This document shows positions 19,525 through 31,636 of a stretch of DNA of 64,000 nt, piece by piece; the stretch's first letter is position 1; each line of letters starts with the position of its first letter. The translations under genes and the position numbers were made by a program. The notes under the pieces were generated by a model. It was not told the DNA's origin, did not search any database, and saw only the letters and a list, made by a program, of their open reading frames with translations. The stretch spans positions 163,722 to 227,721 of the forward strand of contig CAJNOJ010000172.1 of NCBI GenBank assembly GCA_905250025.1, given 5' to 3'. The DNA is from Adineta ricciae. Taxonomy: Eukaryota > Rotifera > Eurotatoria > Adinetida > Adinetidae.

Positions 19525-19990
19525 TTCGTTCGAACTTTCCGGTTTCCTTTTTTTCTCTGTCTTCAGTGTTTGTTGTGTGAATCTCTATCAACGTTGCAAA
19601 CGTTTGTTCAAGCAACAAATCAAAATAAACTTTTCTTCTTTCTTTTTCTCTCTTTATATAACTTCTCATGAACAATTCGTCAGGAGTTTTCTTTGAATTT
19701 CCGTCAAAGTTATTCTCGATACACTTTTTACAACCCACTAATATCCAAATAAAAAAAAATTTATTCATATTTCACTCTCTCTCTCTTTTTCAGAATGATC
19801 TTTGTACGAATAAATCCTATCATCGACTTGACGTCGATGTGATTATTGAAAATGTTTGAAGTCATTCTTCCGATTGTCAATCTTCGTATCAAGAAAATTG
19901 TTTAGACTTGAAACTAAGAAATGACTTTGATCTTTTTTTGTTTTATATAAAAAGTCTCGTCTTTGCATTTGTTGTGAAATTCATCTTACA
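19525..19990. other. Intergenic spacer PPP1R7 to SFT2D
   Basis: 466 bases of T- and A-rich sequence with CT-rich stretches. Two short open frames here (19668-19859 and the reverse 19442-19768) look like chance. No RNA gene was recognised. Confidence 0.5.
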
Positions 19991-20874
19991 ATGGATAATA
20001 TGAAACGGTTTTTTAATCCTGGTGAACCAGAACAGGAACAGAACGCAATTATGTCTGAGGTAAGGCCAAATTTCATATTCTCGTATTAAAAAAACTAAAT
20101 TTAAAAAAATAGATATCCGGATTGTCATGGGATACACGTATTAAAGCATTCGGTATCTGTCTACTTGTTGCTGTTCTACTTGGTATTGGTGTAAGTTACC
20201 AATGCTTTTCATAGAAAAGGCTTGGCTATGAGTATTAGCTTGTATTACTGTTTGAATATGTACTTTTGATCGTTTAGTCGGTGATTATCTATTTCCTCGG
20301 TGGCAATTTAACGGGCTTTGCTGTTCTCTATACCTTCGCTGTTATTGCTGGTGTCGCATCGTGAGTCAAGGATTCATATATTTACTAAAAGAGTTCTTTT
20401 GTATAATTAGTACAATATTTTTGATGGGTCCAATGAATCAATTAAAGAAAATGTTTGATCCCAGTAGATTAATCGCTACTCTTGTGTTTATTGTAAGTCT
20501 AACCTGTCTAAAGGGTTGTTAGAAACGTCTTCGTTTGCTTTTAGGGATCCGTTATAATGACACTTGTGTCAGCTCTTGCCGTAAGTCTGCTTCAGAGAAG
20601 AAAATTTCCACCAGATCGATCTATTTAGTTAAAAATCGGCGTTCTTGTTCTTATTTTTGTTATTATTCAATTTCTCGCCCTTGTAAGTATAATATGTCTA
20701 TCTATACATATTGAAATATATAACACAGTCTGTCGATTTAAGGCTTGGTACACAATCAGTTACATTCCATTTGCACGGTAAGTGACTACTCAAGTCTTCG
20801 TATGTCCAACATTGATTTTTTGTTGTTGTAGAGAGGCGATCACCAGTTGCTGCCGCGGAGTGATGAGTGTTTAA
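19991..20874 (+). CDS. SFT2D: SFT2-family vesicle transport protein
   Basis: A small membrane protein of about 160 residues split over seven or eight short exons, several under 100 bases. Four hydrophobic segments are present, and the family signatures match SFT2D1/2: FLMGPMNQLKKMFDPSRLIAT followed by a third helix, then FLALAWYTISYIPFAREA and a short Cys-containing end. SFT2 proteins sit in Golgi and endosomal membranes and assist retrograde vesicle fusion; yeast Sft2 is linked to Sed5. The start is chosen because its 20-residue Met/Asn-rich leader is followed directly by the conserved helix. I cannot assign it to paralogue 1, 2 or 3. Confidence 0.9.
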
Positions 20875-21084
20875 AATGAAAGAACCGCTGTGAACATATG
20901 AAATTCGAGATTGATTATACTTTTACTTTGTTCTGTTAAATTAAACTCACTCAGACCAACCTTGTCTACTCTTAAAACATGATTTTTCTTATGATGATTG
21001 AAGATAAAAAATTATTATGTGAATTCTTTTTTGTAGAAAATGTTTACTTCCTGGAAGATTTTATGAGAAATAGTCGGAGTAGGT

Positions 21085-23430
21085 ATGTCGTACACTGGAA
21101 TCAAGAAAAGTCCGCTTGGAGCAATACCGTTTCTCAAAGTGAGTTCAAATAGAAGATTTGAATTTCAGAGAAGATATATTTTTGTGTTCGTCTTCTAGAA
21201 ACGATTGCGACGAATCACAGCTTTAGGCCTTCGAAATTTAACAATTAATGATTTGAATTTTTCGTTATATTTTACGCTACATCGAACTGAGCAGAGCGTT
21301 GGTAAATAGAATGAATGTAATTATTAATAGCTATAACATTTTTCTAGCTTTCTACACAAGTGAAGCGGTGGAAAACCAACGCGTAAGGAATCAATGCAGA
21401 TAATAACATAAACAACACCGTATTTCTTCTTCTACAGAGTCCGGAATGGTCTCATTTGGAATTTCCATTGAGTGTTCAATGTTTACAAGGTTGAATATTC
21501 TTTCCGTTTCCGTCGACATTATTTTCGTTTACCGATCTGCGTTTTTAGATTTTCTAATGCGAGTGTGGATTACATCATCAAATATCTGCCGTTTGTTTCT
21601 CGAATATGACGTTCATCTCGATGATTCGCTCGTTCCTGATGGGCAGGTAAGGTAAGGTCTAGTTTAATCATGACAATCTTTTCTCATTATTGTTTTGTTA
21701 GAAAGATGATTCGCCTGTTTGTAATAATAGCCTTTGGCTAGAAATGTTTGGATATCAATTCACGGATAATCCATCAACTGCGAGCCATCAAGCGTTTTTG
21801 CAACAGATCAGTAGAGATGCTTCACTGGCGGAAAAGAAAACCAAACGCAGTAATTTTGTAAAATCGTACAACAAATCGAGTATTTTACGGTTTGATTTTA
21901 ACCTTATCGATTGATCTGTTGACATTCTCAGGTGATAATGTTTAGAATGATCAGTGCTATCGATGCAATAAGAAATGAAAAGCGATTAGCAAACGAATGT
22001 CTTCAACGTCTACAGACCTTAGCTGATGAAAATGAAGAATATCTATCAAGAGTAAGCAAATATTTAATTGACTGTCATCTAATTTCTTTGTCTACGTTCA
22101 GATCAAAGAACGGGAATCGCGTCGTTTACAAATTGAACACTTACTGCAATATATCTATTGCCAAACATCAATTAATGACCAGCAATCGACTATAAATCAA
22201 CAACGACACAGAATAGTCAATGAAAGAAGTGAGTTCCTCTCGTAATTTCAATCTACATCTTCTCGCTCTCCTGATAGGAAATCAACTCGATCAAGATCTA
22301 TTGCAATTACTTCATCAACAAAAAGAATTGAAAGCACGTATCAGCGAATTAAATCAATCTAAGTAAACAATGTGTTGACCAACTCTAGGAGGATCTTCTC
22401 TTTGAATTTTGTAGATATTTTCTGTATGATCTTATCAAATTAACTACATTTCGACAGAAGACGATTATCGATGAAATATACCATCAGATTTATCCGATTG
22501 TTAGCGACAAGAAAAACGAATATTCGATTGCAAATGTCCGGTTACCAACAGCACAAGATAAAATTTATCAAACAACACTAAGTTAGTTGATTGTTCTCCT
22601 CTATTTGAACTCATCGAAAAATCTATTTTAGCTCGTGAGCGTGAAAATGAAATCGGTGCAGCTGTTGGATATTGCGCACATTTTGTTCTTATCATTTCGC
22701 AGTTTCTTCAATTACCACTTCGATTTCCTATTGAATTCAACGGAGCAGCAACGATTAAAATCCATGATTATACATTACCATCAAGCGAGTAAGACTTTTC
22801 CATTTGTTTCCACACTGTTGATTTACATAGTGACGAAATGTTGACTTTGTAGCTTTCCGTTATATCCAAGTTACGATATGAATTCTTTTCAATATGGTTT
22901 CTTCTTATTGAATCGAGATATTGGTCAGGTTTGTCATCTCTGTTTGAAGAAAATTCCATGCGAACGAATCTTTGATTTTTCTTAGCTAATGTACCATTGT
23001 CGTGCTGGCGGTCGGAATACGGATTATCGAAAAACTTTAGTTAATCTGAAAGAATTATTGGAACAATATTTTACCAATAGAAAACGGAGTCAATCGTAAG
23101 TTGTCGGAAACGAATTGAATAGAGAGGAAAAGATGATCGCTTGTCTTTAGAGTACAAGTTTACACATTGAATCAATCAACAATTGAACCGATAATTTCAG
23201 ACACCAGTATGAGTATCGATGAGCGAGTAGTGATGCGAAATAAAACAAATCTTAGCGAGAATTCTATTTTTTCGCCATCACGTTCCGCATCGTCGTCATT
23301 CCTTGAATCGAATGATTTGATTCACAATGAAGACAACAATCATCGCAATGATGTCAATTTATTTCCAAATTCTAGTGCCATATCACCTCGATTAATGATG
23401 CAGATATCCGTTCAACCTCAACAGCAATAA
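21085..23430 (+). CDS. UVRAG: UVRAG-like autophagy and endosome regulator
   Basis: About 540 residues over some 14 exons. The N-terminus (roughly residues 1-150) is C2-like, with alternating strands and the segments SPEWSHLEFPL and LWLEMFGYQF. It is followed by a coiled coil (about 170-300, 21950-22480) and a C-terminal ATG14/UVRAG domain with IGAAVGYCAHFVLIISQFL, LPLRFPIEF and FPLYP, then AFQYGFFLLNRDI-like residues and a Ser/Asn-rich tail. UVRAG joins Beclin 1 and VPS34 in the class III PI3-kinase complex II to drive endosome maturation and autophagosome fusion. The ATG at 21085 opens the exon with SYTGIKKSPLGAIPFLKKRLR. An acceptor-like TTCTTTTTTGTAG ends at 21036, with a short upstream open frame between it and the start. 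Confidence in UVRAG rather than ATG14 comes from the C2-type N-terminus. Confidence 0.88.
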
Positions 23431-23661
23431 ATCTAAGATTAAACAAACGACTTCTTGCTTTCAAGGTGATCTTCAATACGTTCCGTGTGAGCGAAACAGT
23501 GCTGTGATTTTTCTTTTCTTTTCTCGTGTCATTTATGTCTTAATCGAAAATTGCGACTTGACGAAGAAAAAACGATAGATGATAATATAATTCTTTCATA
23601 TATTTGCGTGTGTATGTATTTGTTTAAGATTTTCTGAAGAGCAGATTTTTATTTAAATCAA
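23431..23661. other. Intergenic spacer UVRAG to TIMM13
   Basis: 231 bases, AT-rich. It carries an acceptor-like CAG at 23642-23644, 17 bases before the TIMM13 ATG. No gene. Confidence 0.55.
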
Positions 23662-24042
23662 ATGAGTCTCGAACCGGGAAAACTTGACGTTAGCCAACGT
23701 CGACAAATTATGACGACCGTACAACAACAATTAGCGATTCAAATGGCCCAAGAACTTCTTCAAGTAATCGAACATTGCAAAACTTCGCTCTGTTGAAACT
23801 TTGTTTGCTGATCTTTAGAAATTGTCTGATAAATGTTTCAAAGCATGTGTTCCAAAGCCTGGTGGTACTCTTTCTAGTTCTGAACAAGTTTGTTCATCAC
23901 TATTTCCTGATTTCCGAGAGTTTTTCGAATGATACTTTTCTAGAAATGTATCGGTCAATGTTCTGATCGTTACATGGAAGCGTGGAATATTGTCTCACGT
24001 GCGTATGGTGAACGGATCAAGCGTGAACAGCAACGACAATGA
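23662..24042 (+). CDS. TIMM13: Mitochondrial import inner-membrane translocase subunit Tim13
   Basis: 89 residues in three exons, 23662-23763, 23819-23887 and 23944-24042, all phase 0. This small Tim protein forms the Tim8-Tim13 hexamer in the intermembrane space, which chaperones hydrophobic carrier and beta-barrel precursors to the TIM22 or SAM complexes. The twin CX3C motifs are CFKAC and CIGQC, separated by 14 residues; they form the two disulfides of the helical hairpin. The segment between them, [13 protein letters not shown], and the DRYMEAWN that follows are typical of Tim13 rather than Tim8, Tim9 or Tim10. Human Tim13 has 95 residues. The next gene starts 139 bases after the stop. 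Confidence 0.96.
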
Positions 24043-24181
24043 CTTTAGCCGAACACTTTTCCATCTCCTATCCCCAGCTAATGTTTTTGTCTTTCGTTTA
24101 TGTAGAAACATCAGCATCGAAGAAAAAAAGAAGACTTCTAGGTCAATATTTCGATCTATAAGCTGTTATTTCTTTTTCTAG

Positions 24182-25426
24182 ATGGCATCTTCTTCTTCAA
24201 CTGGAAACGGAAACAGTTATCCGAAACGATCTCGTCGTAGCGAGCCGAGTATAATCCAAATAAAAGAAGAAACCATCGAATTGGATAGTAATAGTAGTCC
24301 ATTTCAATCTCCTTATGAACAATTACTTCAGCAAGAAACTGTTCCTGTACCTGTGGTTGTTCCGCCAAAGAAACCAAAAGAACAAAAATGTCGTTGGGAT
24401 CGTTGTACGCATATAGGTGATATTAATGGATCTTTATTCGAACATCTTCTTGAACATGTGAACGCTCAAAAGAATAGTAAAAAAGAACAAATGTGTCTTT
24501 GGGTCGGATGTCGAGTGTATAAAGTCGCATCACGCAGTGTAAATTATCTGGAAAAACATATTCATAAACATACCAACGAGAAGCCATTCCGCTGTATGTT
24601 CGATAATTGTACGGAGCAATTCACCACACAATTCGCACTTGAACGACATGTTCAAACGCATTTGAGACAACAAGATGCATCGATGCTTTTCGATACAAGT
24701 GGAGACACATCAATGGTAGGTACAGGGGAGTACGATGTATCGAATGGAGATGAGAATCACCGAACTTACCTTCGTACTGGAAGTGCCAATGGATCGCATC
24801 AAAACTTACTTCTTCAGCAAATTCAACATCAATCAAATGAGAAGAAAACAAATCGAAAACGTCGAGCTAAAATCAACGGAGTACCGGTTGCTTATGGTAA
24901 AACAATCGTTCGATTCGGCTTTTCTTTGTTTACGAATTGTTTTTTAGCGGTGAATCGCGATTGTTTTACGGAGAGTGAAGTCTTTCATTTAACTCGCCTG
25001 TTTGATGCCTGTCCATATTTTTCGACAGATAAATCCGGTACAGTAGTTGTTCTACAACCCAAGGTATTTATCAAAAAAAAAGAAATAAACGAGTAGCAGC
25101 GATATCTCATTCGAAAATATATATTTTATTGAAGGTTACTATGAAACGACATATTGGTGATCGAACCGAACAATTCGTCGAATGGACACCTGAAGACATG
25201 TAAGCTCAAGAAAACCTTTTGTGATTAACCTCGTATATTCGTTGGTCGTAGTTGCCCAGGCGAATGGATCAAAAGTTCGGACGTTTATTTAAAGCCTAAA
25301 CATATTCCAATTAGTGAACTAACTGCTAATCAATTGAATCGCTTGTTACCACCAATCTACTCATATCGTCCGCGGAAACAAAAACAGCGGAAACGTTCCA
25401 TAATCTCAGCATTACAAAGCAAATAA
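24182..25426 (+). CDS. AEBP2: AEBP2/Jing-type zinc-finger protein, PRC2 accessory subunit
   Basis: About 365 residues. AEBP2 is an accessory subunit of Polycomb repressive complex 2 (PRC2.2, with JARID2) that stimulates EZH2 and helps it bind nucleosomes. After a Ser-rich, basic N-terminus come three C2H2 fingers: C-x4-C with WDRCTH, then CLWVGCRVYKVASRS with H-x4-H, then CMFDNCTEQFTTQFALERHVQTH. The spacing and the CLW-GC-VY motif are the AEBP2/Jing signature. The C-terminal block has VTMKRHIG, then WTPEDICPGEWIKSSDVYLK and LPPIYSYRPRKQKQRKRS, which corresponds to the AEBP2 region ending in a basic PRC2-binding segment. Intron 24896-24946 is 51 bases and in frame, so its retention would add 17 residues. 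A perfect acceptor (TTTCTTTTTCTAG) touches the ATG. Confidence 0.9.
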
Positions 25427-28400
25427 ACCCTCGCCCTTGTTCTTCTCTCGAATATACTCAAATTAACGGGCTGATATACAATTCATGCATACATATATGC
25501 ATTTGGTCATTTCATTCTTTCAACTCTCATTATTGTATTGCCCTAAATTGTAGATTAGTCATTTGCTCCTCTCTTTTTGCTCAGAAGATAGAAAAAAAAC
25601 TGTTTCATTTGTATATGTAAATTTGTAAAATAAACCTTATCATTGAGAAGATGAAAACAACGAATATTCATTGTCAGATACAGGGTACATAATAGCAGAT
25701 AGAGAGAAAACATGTTTTTCCAATCGTCAGCCAATGGATCATGTGTTCTATGGCAGGTCTGGGCATAAAATTGCTTAGTGTTTAGTGATCTCAGAGATTC
25801 CCAAGGTATACGCGTTTGTAAACAAATGTTAAATATATAAATAAAAAAGCAGAACAGCTGTTTTTTCATATCGAACCATATTAATGGTTATGCATCTGTG
25901 ATTTCTTCGGAGAATATCAATAGACGGTGATGTAAAAACACAATTAATGTTTTCGATCAATAATTTCTCTCTGACTTTCCAAAAATCACATGTCAAATGC
26001 GGATAAAACTGAGCTCAACACTACTTTCATATGGAAACAAGGCCGTTCTTCCTGGTATTTTAATCAAAACAACGTAAATGCCTAGATCACGTCGATCAGA
26101 CATTCAAGAGAAAGCGCTATAAACTATTATATTTTCATAATGGTTATTTATCCCTGAGATGAAACATTTCTCTAGTCCATTCATAACGAAAAATTCCTCA
26201 TGATAATATCTTAAACATTATTTTGTTCTTCCGATTGATTATCAAAAGAAGGACATACTATCCCCGATCAGATGATGGAATATAAACAGTCCAGAATGTC
26301 ACTTTAGAAAATATCCATAATATATACATATCCATGTGACATTTCTTTCTCATTTGCTCTCTAAACATTCATCTAGTATTACAAATAAATAAAAGACTTT
26401 GTATTAGTCGAGATATGTTTTTCGATCAAGTAGGAAACGCTTTGAGAAAGAACGTCACTATTAATAGTCAGCATTCGACTAGACCACAATGTACTGTGAA
26501 ATGAAAATATTCTCTTCACGCATGGTTCGTTAGTTTTCATACTTTCATCAGAAAGTGACAGTAAGTCTTTCATGAATAATCGCAGAAAATGCTACATAAT
26601 CTGTTTTAAAAAGAAAAAAAGGATTTTATCTAAGTCACCATCGCGATACCATTTGTTTCCAAATTCAACATGTCTTCTTGCCGGTCGAATTCATTAACAT
26701 ATCATATCAAATTAGTTCTCTTGTAAGTATGACAACTGACATGATTATATAATAATCAGAAATCCGTGACATAATCAGTCAAAAGGCTATTCTACGCAGA
26801 CCATAGATCGTCAAGGGTATTAGCGGTCCTCAGACTGACTAATCTCAACAATAATGGGCGTCTACCAATTCGCTGTGTCAAAAAGAATAGAATGATTTTC
26901 TTGATTTATGCTTTGCACAAATACATCAGATTTTTGTCGAAGAATGATCGATAGTTTTGATTTCGAGATTTGCCGGAAAACTCATTGGAAAACAGAACGA
27001 ATTGAATTGAAACTGAACAAAACAATCCGTCGCTTAGAATTTACCACTGGTGTAAAACAAGACATATTTCATCAGTAAAGGTTTCACTGATAAAATAAAA
27101 TACTTTACCGGATATTACTTGATTTAATGTCAAGACAATGCCATCGAGAAAAAACTCCTCCAGTCAATAAAATAACATCAACATATCTTCTATGCCATCG
27201 CTTTTCTCTTTCATTTACTTTCTCATCATAGAATACAATATTTGTCTTGTTTTAGAACGTTTTACAATGGAATGCTATTCGACACGCAGGCCACCGGTGA
27301 ATTATCGTTCACTTTTATACAAACATTATTAAGTAGGTATGTTAAGTGTGCATAAGATTGCCTGACATTTGTCACACATACAGTCAAGTGGTAATTAAAC
27401 GGTAGATAGCATTGCATTCAAACGTGACTTGACGAAACAGCAACCAGACAAATAATTAAATATGAATGAAGTATAGTTAGTCATATTATGTGTAGATAAT
27501 TGATCGTGCATAATAGAATAATAAGTGGTTGTCAAGTGTACATAGCGAAGTTCATTGTAGTCGACATAGTTTGCAAATCGAGAAGAATAATTTGCGAGGA
27601 GAAGCGATATGAATTCATATTGAAACAGAAACGAGAGCTGATGTTTTCATGGCGGTAATTTTAACATAGTTTCATTAGGAAAATATACGATGGAAAAACG
27701 ACAGAGACACAGCATCTTTTTCTCTGCGAATAATTTAATTCCCCGAAGTGATTTCCTTTTATGTATCAAACTCGTATTAACACATGCATGCAGTAAACCA
27801 TTTTTTCTCTCGATTTTTCTCTCTCTTTCAACATCGACGATAGTCTGTTAGATCAGTTTGTTCCCTTCACAGTAACTAAAGAATATTGGATATTTGTTTT
27901 GACATACTATTCTACGACAGATGTAAGTAGAAATGACATGGCCAAATAAGTTCTTTTTATTTCTGAAGATAGTTATTAAGAGTGTCTTTATCGGTGCGAA
28001 CGACAACAATTAGCTGTTCTAAAAACGAGAATAATCATAATAATAGCGAAAGCAACTGGTCATATATATGCACAGAGATTTCCTAAAGTAGTTCTCATGC
28101 ATAGATCATGCTGTGCATTTCGTTAACATTTGCTTCGTACGATTCAGACGGAGGAATATATGTGCATAGAAAGACAGTAGGTTTCTTTCTTTTTATCAAT
28201 TCTAATTAGATTGTGGTACGTGAAAGAACTTCGTTGATTCTATACAGCCACTAAGAGTTAAGCAAACATACAATCGTAGATAAACATTACAATCGACTAC
28301 ATGGTTTTTAGTCAAGTGATAGTCAGATCCAGATATAATCAAGTTTGATATTCTTACACTCACATCCGATTAACAAAGTATCATTAGTTTTCTTGCTTTC

Positions 28401-28431
28401 TAGATCGGTATTATTCACTTAGTTTGAAGCG
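25427..28431. other. 3 kb gene-free region between AEBP2 and the P2X receptor
   Basis: No domain-bearing open frame is seen on either strand; the short ones (for example 25555-25869 and 26379-26573, both reverse) have no recognisable features. There are no terminal inverted repeats, target-site duplications, reverse transcriptase or transposase motifs, and no tRNA or rRNA. Several AATAAA motifs follow the AEBP2 stop. The right end should hold the P2X promoter. Confidence 0.5.
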
Positions 28432-30234
28432 ATGGATTCTCTGTCAAGTGAATCAAAACGTTTCAGTTGTCGATTATTTCTGAAACATGTATTCTATGGG
28501 TTTATAACTGAATATGAAACACAGAAAATAGTCACAATTCATAGTTATACGATCACAGCTTTATTACGTTTCATTCAAATCATTCTTCTATTATATTCGT
28601 TTGGCTACTTACTCATCTATAAGAAAGGTTATCAATATCAAGATACCTCCATAATTTCATCTGTTACGTTGAAAGTCAAAGGTATTGGTTATGTGCACAA
28701 AGGTCCAAATGACTCGTACGTATTTGATGGAACAGGTCTGTATATTCTAGTCGAGTTAGAGATTATTAACCATGAGTTTTTTCTATCCATTTTCAAGATT
28801 ATATTATACCACCGTCGGAAAATAATGCTATATTTATCATGACAAATTTCATTGCAACAGAACAAAGTCGATCCACATGTGTAGAAAGTCCAGCAGTTCC
28901 ATTCGCCTTTTGTAAAAAAGATAGTGATTGTCAAAAGAAACCCGACAGATCGGATATGAATGGTCGATGGACTGGCCGATGCTCAGCAGCCTCAAAACTC
29001 AGCGGGAACGAAACAACGAACTCTACACAACGTTTATGTGAAATTCAAGGTAATTCAAACGCTGCTATCGCATGAACGTAGATCAAATTCCGATTATTGA
29101 TCTTTTTGTTCCATGTTCATGAAAAATTATCCCTTGAGGGCACCAAACAGCTTGTATATATTTTGATTTCTTGTATAATGTCATAAGTCATGCATTGCAT
29201 GGTATAATGAGAAGTTAATCGTGATTTAATATATGTAAACTAGTCGGGCGGCTCCATGGTCGTAAACGCTACGACCTGCGAACGAGACAAGATTCCGTCA
29301 GGAATTGCTTTGACTTTCGAATATAGTTGAAATATAAATAGTGTCACGTGTGAGTTTCATTTCAGGTTGGTGTCCTGTGGAAGATGATAGACAAAAACCA
29401 ACTGTTATTCAAGATATTCCGAATTTTACGATATTTTTGAAAAACTTTATGGAATTTCCTACATTCAATGTAAAACACAAGAACATAGGTGAAAACCTGA
29501 AATCATGTGTGTACGACCCGTTGACTAATCCGAGCTGTCCGATATTCCGCCTGAGTTACATCTTAAATGAAGCAGAAAAAAATGCTACCGAACGAGAACT
29601 TATGTTACTTTACGGCGCAGTCATACGTGTGAAACTCGATTGGGATTGTAATTTAGATCGAAACATCAAATTGTGTAAACCGGTCTACTCGTTTGCACGT
29701 CTCGATACGCCATTTCATGAAGAAACATTTTCAGTAGGCTTTAATTTTCGTTTTGCATCGAATTGGAAATATAAAAACTCCTATCGACGTTCGTTACGAA
29801 AAGCTTACGGTCTTCGCTTCATTATTTCCGTTAGTGGAAAAGCTGGAAAATTTGATTTCATTACATTGACATTAAATACAGGTTCATTAGTTGGCATTTT
29901 TGGATTAGCTTCGTTTGTCTGCGATTACATTCTTCTCAATCTAAGTAAAAAAGCAGCAGTCTATAGAGAACAAGTCTTTCAACGCTTTCGTTCAAGACCA
30001 GCAAGTATGGATCAATCTGTGTTACAACTAAAACCTCGAAAGACTGACGTATCGACAATATTCCAAAATCCTTCTGTAACCGAACGAGAACTAACGCCAG
30101 TTTACCACTTGTCTGGATCTCCACAAAGGATTCATAATCTTGCCAATACATCGTTATCATCATCAGTCCTCGGTCAGCGAAATCGACTGCTAAGTTTTCA
30201 AGCAAATTTAGGTCTAACGAATCCAGTAAACTGA
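28432..30234 (+). CDS. P2RX: P2X purinoceptor, ATP-gated cation channel
   Basis: About 470 residues in three exons; introns are near 28733-28797 and 29051-29366, the second unusually long for this locus at about 316 bases. P2X subunits form trimers opened by extracellular ATP. Two membrane helices flank a large ectodomain. The short N-terminal tail has the conserved Y-E-T-x-K motif (TxK phosphosite). The first helix is followed by a VKVKG-like LKVKGIGYV with the ATP-contacting lysine. Ten ectodomain cysteines are present, and GFNFRFA supplies the N-F-R ATP-binding triplet, followed by YRRSLRKAYGLRF, where the later lysine binds phosphate, and the TM2 segment NTGSLVGIFGLASFVCDYILL. The C-terminal tail of about 95 residues is Ser/Arg-rich. 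The subtype cannot be assigned; P2X4 and P2X7 are the closest in general form. Confidence 0.94.
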
Positions 30235-30383
30235 GACAAGGAAATCCAAATTGCTCGTTTTTTTCTTGTTTTCTTGAATCTGTAAATTTTTTAAAATAAT
30301 CGTTTATGTGATAATGAATAGTTTAAATATATATATATTTCCCAGGGGGAGATTCGTATCAAATCAGATTGTTCTCGTCGACT
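30235..30383. other. Short convergent spacer P2X / ANKUB1-like
   Basis: 149 bases between two facing stops. It holds a TATATATATATTT run near 30330 and AATAAT-like signals. No gene. Confidence 0.55.
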
Positions 30384-31636
30384 TTATTCAGAAAAATATT
30401 GCGCAACGAATGCATTTCGTATTTTGACCCACTCTTCATCAGTCATACCGGCATAGACATCATAGAATTGATGTGCGAATAGTTTCTGTGTAGGTATATT
30501 GGATCGTCGCGTAATTGTCGGTGATGAATCTTCGAATGATGTGTACTCAGGAGATCGATCAAGACTTTCTGATTCCGGATCTTTTTCCTTGGTTTCTGAT
30601 TGTATAGTCGATGACAGATCTATTGCTTGTTTTTGAGAATCTTACATAAATGAATGACAGTAGATTTAGATGAAAGTTTTTACCTTGTCTTACTTTTCTT
30701 TTTGCCTAATCGTGCTTGTTGAGCAGCTAGCAGTTCTTGTCTTTTCTTTCGTTGACTTTCTAATTGTACGAGTCGAGCTTCTCGCTGCTGATTCGATTTT
30801 TCTAATGCTTGTTCAGCTTCTGTACCCTGCTGTTTGAGAGCGATCTTTTCTTCTCGCTCACGGATCATCGATTTTTCGTTTCGTTTCTTCCATTTGAATT
30901 TGATGATCGTTCGCCGACTTTGCACTTGATTGAAAATTTCTGCAAACGTTTCCGCTGTTTGCCCAAATGCATCTCTTATATCAAGCCGAGCACCATGATC
31001 TAAAAGTGCTTCCATTTCCCGCAGTGAAGCACGAGCAACTGCGACCATTAATGGAGTACGTCCTGCTGCCGTCTGATAATTAATACCAACATCTAGTCAA
31101 AAATAGGTAAACAAGATAAATCTTCTGCTCAAATGCTGTGTTACATACTATTTTCGCATAATCGACGTACTATATCAATCCGTTTACGATGTGCAGCTGT
31201 AAACAAGGCAATACTACCTCGCTCTCGAATATATGCTTCTCTATCTCCACGAGAGAGATTATCTGCAATTGCGGATGAAAATGGAACATTGGGCAAAACA
31301 CCGAGTTGAAAAAGCTAAATGAGAGAATATCACAATGTTCAAGAAAATTCACAAATCAATTACTTTTGCTTCATCGTTAGCTACAACAGCTTGCACAATT
31401 GGCTCGTAGATAAACCATACATCAAGTACAAATGTACAATTTGGTACGGGATCGTAATATTTCAGTTTTTGTCCATCGAGTAAATTACTTTCATCTAAAT
31501 AGTATAGCCACTGGAGATGTGCAGGTATTCCACATATAATTTCAAGAATAATTTTCAATTCTCGAACTTTTGTGTTGAAACTAATTGTTCTTAATGTGAA
31601 CCGTTCACCTGTTGACCGTAAAAAAATATTAATCAT
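30384..31636 (-). CDS. ANKUB1: ANKUB1-like ankyrin repeat and ubiquitin-like domain protein
   Basis: About 365 residues in four exons. The N-terminal exon (31636-31366) encodes a ubiquitin-like fold: I-N-I-F-L-R-S-T-G-E-R-F-T-L start, then LQWLYYLDESNLLDGQKLKYYDP. Next come ankyrin repeats, with GSIALFTAAHRKRIDIVRRL followed by TAAGRTPLMVAVARASLREM and LDHGARLDIRDAFGQTAETF. A strongly basic and Gln/Glu-rich coiled coil runs from about 30950 to 30700. The short C-terminal end has FAHQFYDVYAGMTDEEWVKIRNAF-type residues. The last intron (about 30699-30648) uses donor GTAAGA, which puts the final exon in frame; an alternative donor 8 bases on would cause an early stop. The order UBL then ankyrin fits ANKUB1, a poorly characterised protein. 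The name rests on architecture only. Confidence 0.75.

Noticed and set aside
25555-25869. 104-residue reverse open frame
   Set aside because: Lies in the 3' flank of AEBP2, low-complexity, no recognisable domain.
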